A DNA stretch of 7,160 bases, from the NCBI GenBank assembly GCA_025454675.1, contig JALONZ010000089.1:1-7160 (forward strand). Reading direction: 5' to 3'. The notes beneath the pieces were generated by a model. That model was not told where the DNA came from, did not search any database, and worked only from the letters and a program-made list of their open reading frames with translations. Positions within the stretch are counted from its first letter, which is position 1; each line of letters starts with the position of its first letter. A program made the position numbers and the translations under genes. Shown here in pieces: positions 1 to 5,957 of this stretch. Source of the stretch: Anaerolineae bacterium. Its GTDB lineage: Bacteria > Chloroflexota > Anaerolineae > Aggregatilineales > Phototrophicaceae.

Positions 1-16
1 TATAAAACGGTTCTTT

Positions 17-41
17 CCCCCTCTCCAATTTGGAGAGGGGG
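17..41. repeat. C/G-rich palindromic intergenic repeat, copy 1
   Basis: Arms CCCCCTCTCCAA (17-28) and TTGGAGAGGGGG (30-41) are perfect 12-nt inverted repeats around a single T. They are followed by a G-rich tail, CAGGGGGGTGAGG (42-54). The same right arm, TTGGAGAGGGGG, recurs at 3367-3378, so this is a dispersed element and not a one-off hairpin. I recall similar elements as abundant between genes in Chloroflexota, but cannot verify that here. With its 1-nt centre the element would fold as a cruciform or hairpin with a slightly opened loop. It lies beyond the 3' end of the CBM48 gene and could help end that transcript, although no T-run follows it on the minus strand. Confidence 0.8.
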
Positions 42-81
42 CAGGGGGGTGAGGTCAAAAAGCAATTTTGTTGTTAAGTTG

Positions 82-117
82 CTGTATATAGGGGCTTGCC
101 ATGGCAAGCCCCTACAG
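82..117. repeat. GGGGCTTGCC palindrome with 4-nt asymmetric insertion
   Basis: Positions 89-114 form a perfect 26-nt palindrome centred on CCATGG (TAGGGGCTTGCC on the left, GGCAAGCCCCTA on the right). Beyond it, CTGTA at 82-86 is complementary to TACAG at 113-117, with the extra bases TATA (87-90) present only on the left side. The element therefore looks like a longer CTGTAGGGGC..GCCCCTACAG palindrome whose left arm gained TATA. It lies 29-64 nt past the stop codon of the minus-strand CBM48 gene and would fold as a very stable hairpin in that transcript, so it may act as a terminator or 3'-end stabiliser. No T-tract follows on the minus strand, which argues against a textbook intrinsic terminator. 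The repeat family is distinct from the CCCCCTCTCC type at 17-41. Confidence 0.75.
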
Positions 118-145
118 ACCCCAAACGGGGATATGCTATGTGATT

Positions 146-445
146 TTACGCCGTTGCAACGACCACCGAATTATCACCACTGAACGGGTTAGCCACATAT
201 TTGTCGGCTTCCCAATCATTGTGCCACTCACCATCAATCAGATAACGGAATTGATAGTCTTTACCGGGCGCGACCTTAATGGCAATGCTAAAACGCCCGT
301 CTTTGAGTTTGTCCATTGGATGTGAAGTTTCGCTCCACTCATTAAAATCGCCGACCAAAAAGGCAGTTGTGGCTTCTTTGATGGCATGGGTATAGAAGGT
401 GACTTTGATGAATTTTCCTTTTTCGACACTTTGTTTTTTGAGCAT
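146..445 (-). CDS. stand-alone CBM48/AMPK-type glycogen-binding domain protein
   Basis: A 99-residue protein that is essentially one carbohydrate-binding module of the isoamylase N-terminal/early-set type (CBM48), related to the glycogen-binding domain of the AMPK beta subunit. The motif GDFNEW (32-37), the strand YQFRYLIDGEW (64-74) and the terminal GDNSVVV (90-96) match the fold. Aligned by eye with the AMPK beta module, the glycogen-contact positions are W37, R67 (in place of Lys), W74 and N92. There is no signal peptide, membrane segment or catalytic domain, so the protein is probably cytoplasmic. The start is well supported: AGGAG at 452-456 lies 6 nt upstream of the ATG. It is divergent from the alpha-glucan phosphorylase gene, which suggests a role in glycogen metabolism, for instance binding glycogen or tethering enzymes to it. 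That role is inferred; the family assignment is confident. Confidence 0.88.
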   Translation of the reverse strand: MLKKQSVEKGKFIKVTFYTHAIKEATTAFLVGDFNEWSETSHPMDKLKDGRFSIAIKVAPGKDYQFRYLIDGEWHNDWEADKYVANPFSGDNSVVVATA

Positions 446-590
446 GTACTACTCCTTAGTCTACTTTTAACGGCGTATGGGAAAGATTGTGAAGAATTTC
501 CCCTTAATCACATTGTATCAGATAAATAAGGTGTTGAAAGAGAAATTTATCACAAATTATCCTACATTTCGTCAAAAGTCATGATAAATA

Positions 591-619
591 GTGTCATATA
601 TCACCTGAATTTGTATACT
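591..619 (+). promoter_or_regulatory. glgP: candidate sigma-70-like promoter for the phosphorylase
   Basis: GTGTCA (591-596, 4 of 6 matches to TTGACA) is followed after 17 nt by TATACT (614-619, 5 of 6 matches to TATAAT). Transcription would begin near 626 and leave a leader of about 107 nt. Alternatives such as TATAAA at 638-643 lack a partner at proper spacing. The call rests on sequence matching only. Confidence 0.35.
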
Positions 620-662
620 TTGAACTAGCGCACATGCTATAAACACGCTATGCTTGAGACGA

Positions 663-698
663 TTTTTGTGTGTTTATGCTTCTATTCGCGCACAAAAA
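663..698 (+). other. 5' leader hairpin upstream of phosphorylase
   Basis: TTTTTGTG (663-670) is exactly complementary to CACAAAAA (691-698). The stem extends by T671-G690, G672-C689 and T673-G688, giving 11 pairs including two G-U wobbles, around a 14-nt loop (674-687). It ends 19 nt before the ribosome-binding site. The stem is AU-rich, so it is only moderately stable. It matches no riboswitch class that I recognise. Confidence 0.35.
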
Positions 699-717
699 GT
701 AATGTTTAAGACGAAAC

Positions 718-722
718 AGGAG
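718..722 (+). promoter_or_regulatory. ribosome-binding site deciding the phosphorylase start
   Basis: AGGAG lies 10 nt before the ATG at 733 but only 4 nt before the in-frame TTG at 727. Spacing and codon preference both favour ATG 733, which removes two residues from the longest possible reading frame. Confidence 0.65.
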
Positions 723-732
723 TTTCTTGTTC

Positions 733-3324
733 ATGGTAAAACCTGTAGCAACAATTAATGTCGTGCCAGATATTCCAAAAAAATTAGCACGACTTCAAGA
801 ATTGGCGTATAACTTGCGTTGGGCGTGGGATTATGAAACGGCACGCTTGTTTGCGCGGATTGATAATGATTTATGGCTTTCTGTCGGGCGCAATCCTGTC
901 AGAATGTTGGGCTTGGTCAGTCAAGAACGGTTGGATGCGGTACAAAAAGATGCGGCATTCATGGCGAATTATAATCGGGTGTTAGCCTCATTTGACGAAT
1001 ACATGAGTGCAAGAAATACATGGTTTGATAAGTGGTTTGAAAAGAATTATAAGGGTGCATCACGCCCGCTCATCGGTTATTTTTCGATGGAATTTGGCTT
1101 GACCGAATGTTTGCAAAATTATTCGGGCGGGTTGGGCGTTTTGAGTGGCGACCATCTGAAAAGCGCCAGCGATTTGGGATTGCCCTTAGTTGGGATTGGG
1201 TTACTCTATCAAGAGGGGTATTTCCAACAATATCTCAATGCGGATGGGTATCAACAAGAACTGTATCCGATTAATGATTTTTCGACCCTGCCAATTACCC
1301 TGCAACGTGACGGCGAAGGCAATCCGATAAAAATCAATGTGCCACTCCCCGGTCGTCAACTATATGCCCAAATTTGGAAAGTCCAAGTGGGGCGGGTGGC
1401 GTTGTATTTGTTGGATACCAATATTGACGACAATCCGCGTGTGGAAGACCGCAATTTAACCGACCGTTTGTATGGTGGTGATAAACGCACCCGCATCCGC
1501 CAAGAAATTTTGGTGGGGATGGGTGGCATCCGCGCATTAGATGCGTTGGGATTGCGCCCAACAGTGTGCCACATGAACGAAGGTCACTCGGCATTTTTGG
1601 CATTGGAACGGGTGCGCCAATTGATGACCGAACACGGGCTGTCATTTGGTCAAGCCAAAGAAATTTCTAAGTTGTCGAATGTGTTCACCACGCATACCCC
1701 TGTGCCTGCGGGGTTGGAACGCTTCGGTTTTGATTTGATTGATGAACATTTTACCGACCTCATGCGTCATTTGGGACTAACACGCGACCAATTCATTGAT
1801 TTGGGGCGCGAAGATATGGGGACATATCAATTGTTCTCGATGGCGTTACTCGCACTCAATTTCTCATCTGGGGCGAATGGTGTGGCAAAATTGCACGGGC
1901 GCGTCTCGCGCGAGATGTGGAATTATGTTTATCCTGATGTGCCAGAAAAAGAAGTGCCGATTGATTCGATTACCAACGGTGTGCATATGCTCACATGGGT
2001 GAGTGGCGAAATGGCGGGCTTATTTGACCGTTATTTAAGCCCAGAATGGCGCACGAATGAATCGGACGCATCCGTATGGGAAACGGTAGACTCTATCCCC
2101 GATGGCGAATTGTGGCGCACACATGAACGTCGTCGTGAACGGCTAGTTGCATTTGCCCGCCAACGCTTACGCCAACAATTGATTCGCCGTGGCGCACCGC
2201 AATCCGAAGTGGAAGAGGCAGATGAAGTGTTAAATCCCGATACGCTCACGATTGGGTTTGCACGTCGTTTTGCGACCTATAAACGCGCTACGCTCATCTT
2301 TGAAGATTTGGAACGGTTTAACCGTTTGGTGAATAATGCAGACCGTCCTGTCCAATTTATTTTTGCGGGCAAAGCGCATCCGCATGATGAACCGGGTAAA
2401 GCCTTCATCCGCGAAATTACCCGTGTGGCACACATCCCTGAATTCCGTCATAAAATTGTCTTTTTAGAAAATTATGACATGCTGATTGCGCGTTATTTGG
2501 TGCAAGGGGTGGATGTGTGGCTCAATAATCCGCGCCGTCCCAAAGAAGCCAGTGGCACAAGCGGGATGAAGGTCATTTATAACGGTGGTCTGAATTTTAG
2601 CATCCTTGATGGCTGGTGGGCAGAAGCCTACGCCGATTTTGGGTCTAGTGTGGGTTGGGCAATTGGCAATGGCGAAGAATATGATGAAGAAAATTGGGAA
2701 CACCAAGACCGCATTGAAGCCCAAGCCTTGCTGAATGTGTTAGAAACAGACCTCATTCCCACCTTTTATAATCGCGGACGGGATAGCCTGCCACGCGAAT
2801 GGATTGATAAGGTCAAGGCATCTATGAAACACCTTGCGCCCGTTTTCAATACACGCCGCATGGTGCAAGAATATACTGAAAAGTATTATATGCCGTTGTT
2901 TGACCTGACGCGCAAGATGAAATCGCCAGAAGACGAAGCCGCCAAAGCCTATGCGGAATGGCGCTTGGGTTTGGGTAGAGCATGGAACAAAATTAAGGTC
3001 AATTCTGTGACTATCTCTGAGCAAGAGGTGAAGGTGGCAGAAAATATCGAAGTGGTGGCGACTGTGAACTTGGGCGACCTGAAACCCGAAAGTGTGCGCG
3101 TTGAATTGTACTATGGGCGCTTAGACCTGCGCGGACAAATCAACGATGCCACCAGCGAATCGGTCGAAATGAAAGCGAATGGCAAATCAGACGGGTCGGT
3201 ATATACCTTTAAGGCACAAGTGCGTTGTGATTCGAGCGGGGATAGAGGCATTTCGGTGCGGATTTTGCCCCAACATGAATTATTGACCACACCGTTCCAA
3301 CCCCATTTGATTACGTGGGCATGA
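733..3324 (+). CDS. glgP: alpha-glucan (glycogen/starch) phosphorylase, GT35, DUF3417-type
   Basis: An 863-residue cytoplasmic enzyme that releases glucose 1-phosphate from non-reducing ends of alpha-1,4-glucan using phosphate and PLP. It belongs to the alternative phosphorylase branch that carries an N-terminal DUF3417 domain (about residues 8-95, including LAYNLRWAWD) and has a length usual for that branch. The catalytic body shows YFSMEFGL (116-123), CHMNEGHSAF (about 279-288), TTHTPVPAGLERF with H321, and GFARRFATYKR (about 508-518). In the last motif R512 and K517 align with the phosphate-site Arg569 and Lys574 of muscle phosphorylase. EASGTSGMK (605-613) carries the PLP lysine K613, followed by LDGWW typical of this branch. 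The C-terminal stretch from about 752 is strand-rich and likely an added beta domain. Start at ATG 733 is chosen from the AGGAG at 718-722; TTG 727 is the alternative. The divergent CBM48 gene fits a glycogen-use role. Whether glycogen or shorter maltodextrin is preferred cannot be read from sequence. Confidence 0.95.
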   Translation: MVKPVATINVVPDIPKKLARLQELAYNLRWAWDYETARLFARIDNDLWLSVGRNPVRMLGLVSQERLDAVQKDAAFMANYNRVLASFDEYMSARNTWFDKWFEKNYKGASRPLIGYFSMEFGLTECLQNYSGGLGVLSGDHLKSASDLGLPLVGIGLLYQEGYFQQYLNADGYQQELYPINDFSTLPITLQRDGEGNPIKINVPLPGRQLYAQIWKVQVGRVALYLLDTNIDDNPRVEDRNLTDRLYGGDKRTRIRQEILVGMGGIRALDALGLRPTVCHMNEGHSAFLALERVRQLMTEHGLSFGQAKEISKLSNVFTTHTPVPAGLERFGFDLIDEHFTDLMRHLGLTRDQFIDLGREDMGTYQLFSMALLALNFSSGANGVAKLHGRVSREMWNYVYPDVPEKEVPIDSITNGVHMLTWVSGEMAGLFDRYLSPEWRTNESDASVWETVDSIPDGELWRTHERRRERLVAFARQRLRQQLIRRGAPQSEVEEADEVLNPDTLTIGFARRFATYKRATLIFEDLERFNRLVNNADRPVQFIFAGKAHPHDEPGKAFIREITRVAHIPEFRHKIVFLENYDMLIARYLVQGVDVWLNNPRRPKEASGTSGMKVIYNGGLNFSILDGWWAEAYADFGSSVGWAIGNGEEYDEENWEHQDRIEAQALLNVLETDLIPTFYNRGRDSLPREWIDKVKASMKHLAPVFNTRRMVQEYTEKYYMPLFDLTRKMKSPEDEAAKAYAEWRLGLGRAWNKIKVNSVTISEQEVKVAENIEVVATVNLGDLKPESVRVELYYGRLDLRGQINDATSESVEMKANGKSDGSVYTFKAQVRCDSSGDRGISVRILPQHELLTTPFQPHLITWA

Positions 3325-3338
3325 TTCAAAGATTTTAT

Positions 3339-3361
3339 CCCCACCCCCTAACCCCCTCCCC
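3339..3361 (-). other. potential G-quadruplex, minus strand (3' end of ABC operon mRNA)
   Basis: The plus strand reads CCCC-A-CCCCC-TAA-CCCCC-T-CCCC. The minus strand therefore has four G-runs of 4-5 bases with loops of 1-3 bases, a canonical quadruplex pattern. A transcript running through from the minus-strand ABC operon would contain it about 77 nt past the operon's last stop codon. Confidence 0.6.
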
Positions 3362-3378
3362 AATTCTTGGAGAGGGGG
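3352..3378. repeat. C/G-rich palindromic repeat, copy 2 (terminator candidate for phosphorylase)
   Basis: CCCCCTCCCCAA (3352-3363) pairs with TTGGAGAGGGGG (3367-3378) at 11 of 12 positions (C3359/A3371 is the mismatch) around the loop TTC. The right arm is identical to the one at 30-41. The hairpin starts 27 nt after the phosphorylase stop codon and is followed by AATAAAATTT, which is AT-rich but not a clean T-run. It is a plausible 3'-end structure for the plus-strand transcript. Confidence 0.65.
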
Positions 3379-3391
3379 AATAAAATTTACG

Positions 3392-3418
3392 CCCTTCCCC
3401 TATTTGATGGGGGAAGGG
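3392..3418. terminator. bidirectional hairpin terminator candidate in convergent gap
   Basis: CCCTTCCCC (3392-3400) is exactly complementary to GGGGAAGGG (3410-3418) around a 9-nt loop. On the minus strand it starts 19 nt after the permease stop codon and is followed by the AT-rich stretch GCGTAAATTTTATT, fitting termination of the ABC operon. On the plus strand the next T-run is TTTTT at 3435-3439, some distance away. The mirrored position between two convergent genes suggests use from both sides. Confidence 0.55.
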
Positions 3419-3431
3419 TTGGGGATGGGGG
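3409..3431 (+). other. potential G-quadruplex, plus strand (3' end of phosphorylase mRNA)
   Basis: The stretch reads GGGGG-AA-GGG-TT-GGGG-AT-GGGGG: four G-runs of at least three with 2-nt loops, a canonical quadruplex pattern. It overlaps the right arm of the hairpin at 3392-3418, so the two folds would compete. It ends 6 nt before the stop codon of the convergent permease gene. Confidence 0.6.
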
Positions 3432-3437
3432 ATGTTT

Positions 3438-4670
3438 TTACCGACCAAATACCAAACGCGGAATATCGCGCAATTTGAACCCTGCACCTGCCAACAAGGT
3501 GTGTTCGCGGAACAGACGCGCCGCAAACCACAACATGCCAATTACCGAAATAGTCAAGATGCCAATGCTTAATAGTAATTCGCCAATCGGCACATCAATG
3601 ATGCTGGTTCGCATGACCATGCCCATCGGTGAGGTGAGCGGGAAGATGCTCAAGAACACGGCGGCGCTACTATTGGGATCTTCAGAAAAAATGAACGAGA
3701 GCATTAGTGGGAGCATGGCAGGTAGGATGAACACCGTTGCTAAGGCGGGACCTTCGGTGATGGATGTAGAGAGTGCGCCAATTGCACCGAATGCCGCGGC
3801 GAAGAATAAATATCCCAACAAAAAGTAAATGACCAAAATGATAATCGTCTGTGGCGACAGGTTTAATGCTGTCACAAAAGACAAATCACCGCCGAAAAAG
3901 ATGACTCCAATCAGCACAGCGACAATGTAAATCGCTAACTGCGCCAAGCCTAAAACGCCCAATGCGAGAATTTTGCCTGTTAATAGGCTCATTGGTGTGA
4001 CGGACGACAATAAAATTTCAATCAGGCGGGTTTCTTTTTCTTCGATGACGGTTTGCATTAAATAGCCATTGGTGCCGAACAGGGCAAGGATGAATAAGAA
4101 TGCAAATAACCCAACCGCACCACTATTGGCATTTTCATCTACTACGCGGTCGGTTGCTTCTTTTTCGAGTTTATTCACCTGAAATGTGGGCGGAACACCC
4201 AATAAGGTGAGTTGTTGTTGGTTCACTTTTTCGCCAATTTGACTGAGGAATAACATGCGAATGGGTGCTTCGCTGATGCTATTGAGCGAAAAATCGGGTA
4301 TGACACTTTGAATATCGCCTGTTTCGATATAATCTTCGGGGATGATGTAATAGGCTTGAATTTCGCCTGCATCGAGTGCCGCTCGCGCCGATGCTTCATC
4401 TTCATAACGGGTGATGGCGCTACTGGCAAATTCGCCAACCGTGGGGAACATGCCCGAATAATCCACATAGCCCGATAATCTAATTCCGCCCGTATCTAAG
4501 GCGAGGTTCATCAACTGTTGGGTGGGGTCTTGATTACCTGTGCCAAGACGCAGGACGAATATCAATAAAAATCCAAGCACGGGCAACCCGAACATGCTGA
4601 ACAAGAAGGCTTTTTTCTTGACGGTACGTAGAATTTCGTACTTAAATACGCTCCAGAATGATTTGCCCAT
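3438..4670 (-). CDS. ABC exporter permease, NatB/YhaP-like (second permease)
   Basis: A 410-residue inner-membrane protein of the ABC-2 type permease superfamily (NatB/YhaP-like). Layout by eye: a basic cytoplasmic start (KYEILRTVKKK, 10-20), TM1 about 22-40, an extracytoplasmic domain about 43-184 with DAGEIQAYYIIPEDY (100-114), TM2 about 185-205, the cytoplasmic hallmark EEKETRLIEILLSSV (210-224) followed by GKI, and further TMs near 238-260, 275-298, 309-328 and 364-385. SIFPLTSPMGMVMR (341-354) is the second family hallmark. The ATG at 4670 follows the upstream permease stop codon (TAA, 4674-4672) by one base, implying translational coupling; AGGAG at 4687-4683 lies 12 nt upstream. A start at 4727 would add 19 unrelated hydrophilic residues inside the upstream gene and is rejected. 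It probably pairs with the other permease and the ATPase as an exporter. Substrate is unknown; NatAB moves sodium, but relatives differ. Confidence 0.9.
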   Translation of the reverse strand: MGKSFWSVFKYEILRTVKKKAFLFSMFGLPVLGFLLIFVLRLGTGNQDPTQQLMNLALDTGGIRLSGYVDYSGMFPTVGEFASSAITRYEDEASARAALDAGEIQAYYIIPEDYIETGDIQSVIPDFSLNSISEAPIRMLFLSQIGEKVNQQQLTLLGVPPTFQVNKLEKEATDRVVDENANSGAVGLFAFLFILALFGTNGYLMQTVIEEKETRLIEILLSSVTPMSLLTGKILALGVLGLAQLAIYIVAVLIGVIFFGGDLSFVTALNLSPQTIIILVIYFLLGYLFFAAAFGAIGALSTSITEGPALATVFILPAMLPLMLSFIFSEDPNSSAAVFLSIFPLTSPMGMVMRTSIIDVPIGELLLSIGILTISVIGMLWFAARLFREHTLLAGAGFKLRDIPRLVFGR

Positions 4671-4671
4671 G

Positions 4672-5943
4672 TTAGGCTTCTGCTCCTTTCGTTTCGGATA
4701 ATGTTGCAGATGTGGCATAGGTGACATTGCGCGATGTGACCACGCGCAATAATTCGCGTAGGTTCAATTTTTTGCCGTAGAGTAATAAGCCCCAACGGAA
4801 CAACCTGCCACTTATCCAACTGACAATGATGGTGGAGATGATGAGAATCCCCAAACTGAGCGCCAATTGTTCAATCGGCACAGCGCCATATCCCATTCGC
4901 ATCACCATTGAAAGGGGGGCGCTGATTGGAATCATCGAAAGGAGAGTTGGAATTGAACCATTTGCATCGTTCACAAATTCGATGAAAAGGATGATGGGCG
5001 CTAAATAGCCGGGGAGCATGATTAATGCGCTATATTGGTTACTTTGTTGTTCATTGCCCGCCAAAACACCCACTGTCGCCAATAGGCTTGCATTGAATAT
5101 ATATCCCAAACTAAAAAAGACAAGCCCGGTGATGATAAGTTCGGATGGTAATTGGATGTTGCCCAATCCTTGCAAAAATTCGATTTGGGGACCGAGTGTG
5201 AGTGCAAAAAAGGCTAATCCCAACCAAACGCCCACCTGTGTAAGCCCAAGTCCACCCAATCCCAAAATTTTGCCGAGTAGCAATTGACCGGGAGTGACAC
5301 TTGTCACCAACACCTCAATAATGCGATTCTTCTTTTCTTCCACCAAGCCATTCATCAAGAAATTGCCGGTGCTTTGCATGGCAATCCAGAATAAGATGGA
5401 GAAGAAGAAGGGGGCTAGAAAGGTGAACACAAAGCCCGCCGTGTTGAGTGTGCGTCCCGAATCTAAGATGGTGGCTTCCATATCATTGACAGGGGTTAAA
5501 ATGCGTTCTATGGGCATCTCTAATCCCGCTTGGGCGCTGATGTTACCCACAATCAAACGGCGTAAATCACGCTCAAAATCGGACGGCAAATCACGATAGG
5601 TATAAATCGAAATTGCTCCGAATGAGGTGTAATCTTCGGGCAACACAAAATAAACTTCGATTTCGCCTGCATCCAAACTGGCGCGTGCGGCTGTTTCATC
5701 GGCAAATGGGACGAGTGAAAATTCGATACCCTCTACTGTAACATCTGACGAGATGATACCCGATTGATCCACGATACCTGCTGTTGTCACTGGTGGATGT
5801 TCGGTCGGGTTTCCGATTATGGCGAATAAGAGAATCCATATGCCAACAATCATAGCAGGTGTGCCGAATGCCGCAAATAGGAATGAGGGTTTGCGGAGGT
5901 TATAGAAGTATTCTCGGATTGCAATTTGAATAATTTTAGACAT
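4672..5943 (-). CDS. ABC exporter permease, NatB/YhaP-like (first permease)
   Basis: A 423-residue inner-membrane ABC-2 type permease, a diverged paralogue of its downstream neighbour. TM1 is about 22-43, the extracytoplasmic domain about 45-170 contains DAGEIEVYFVLPEDY (91-105), TM2 is about 171-196, and EEKKNRIIEVL (202-212) with GKILG is the cytoplasmic hallmark. Further TMs lie near 226-250, 268-294, 304-322 and 358-380. SMIPISAPLSMVMR (336-349) is the second hallmark, followed by RLFRWGLLLYGKK (380-392). The C-terminal tail, about 30 residues, is cytoplasmic and low in hydrophobics. ATG 5943 is preferred over ATG 5949 because AGAGG at 5957-5953 lies 9 nt from the former but only 3 nt from the latter; the choice changes two residues. 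The ATPase gene stops 12 nt upstream, overlapping this ribosome-binding site. Two unlike permeases with one ATPase suggest a heterodimeric membrane part, with the ATPase as homodimer. Substrate unknown. Confidence 0.9.
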   Translation of the reverse strand: MSKIIQIAIREYFYNLRKPSFLFAAFGTPAMIVGIWILLFAIIGNPTEHPPVTTAGIVDQSGIISSDVTVEGIEFSLVPFADETAARASLDAGEIEVYFVLPEDYTSFGAISIYTYRDLPSDFERDLRRLIVGNISAQAGLEMPIERILTPVNDMEATILDSGRTLNTAGFVFTFLAPFFFSILFWIAMQSTGNFLMNGLVEEKKNRIIEVLVTSVTPGQLLLGKILGLGGLGLTQVGVWLGLAFFALTLGPQIEFLQGLGNIQLPSELIITGLVFFSLGYIFNASLLATVGVLAGNEQQSNQYSALIMLPGYLAPIILFIEFVNDANGSIPTLLSMIPISAPLSMVMRMGYGAVPIEQLALSLGILIISTIIVSWISGRLFRWGLLLYGKKLNLRELLRVVTSRNVTYATSATLSETKGAEA

Positions 5944-5952
5944 TGGCATCTT

Positions 5953-5957
5953 CCTCT
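5953..5957 (-). promoter_or_regulatory. ribosome-binding site of first permease, overlapping ATPase stop
   Basis: On the minus strand AGAGG (5957-5953) overlaps the ATPase stop codon TAG (5958-5956). It sits 9 nt before ATG 5943 and 3 nt before ATG 5949, so it supports the shorter protein and indicates coupled translation. Confidence 0.55.

Larger units (their letters stand above)
446..732. promoter_or_regulatory. divergent intergenic regulatory region, CBM48 / phosphorylase
   Basis: This AT-rich 287-bp gap separates two divergent starts and must hold both promoters. The heptamer GATAAAT occurs at 521-527 and 583-589, and its inverse ATTTATC at 545-551. This gives three copies in about 70 bp; the last two form an inverted pair, extended to ATTTATCA/TGATAAAT. 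They could be sites for a shared regulator. On the minus strand TACAAT (517-512) is a possible -10 box for the CBM48 gene, but no good -35 box sits at the right distance. No gene longer than a few codons with a ribosome-binding site is evident here, and I see no RNA gene. Confidence 0.5.

Noticed and set aside
1..117. CRISPR array or insertion-sequence end
   Set aside because: The two palindromes differ in sequence, there is no regular repeat-spacer pattern, and no transposase reading frame or target-site duplication is visible.
101..325. 74-codon plus-strand open frame starting within the palindrome at 89-114
   Set aside because: Antisense to the CBM48 gene, its ATG is the centre of a palindrome, and no ribosome-binding site precedes it.
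3367..3828. 153-codon plus-strand open frame overlapping the end of the second permease
   Set aside because: It lies antisense to a well-supported permease and starts inside the G/C-rich repeat. It has no ribosome-binding site or recognisable domain, and its composition is what the permease's complementary strand would give.
4671..4727. 19-residue N-terminal extension of the second permease
   Set aside because: The extension is hydrophilic, lies in the coding region of the upstream permease, and precedes the standard NatB-type start MGKSFW; the ATG at 4670 fits the family and the operon spacing.
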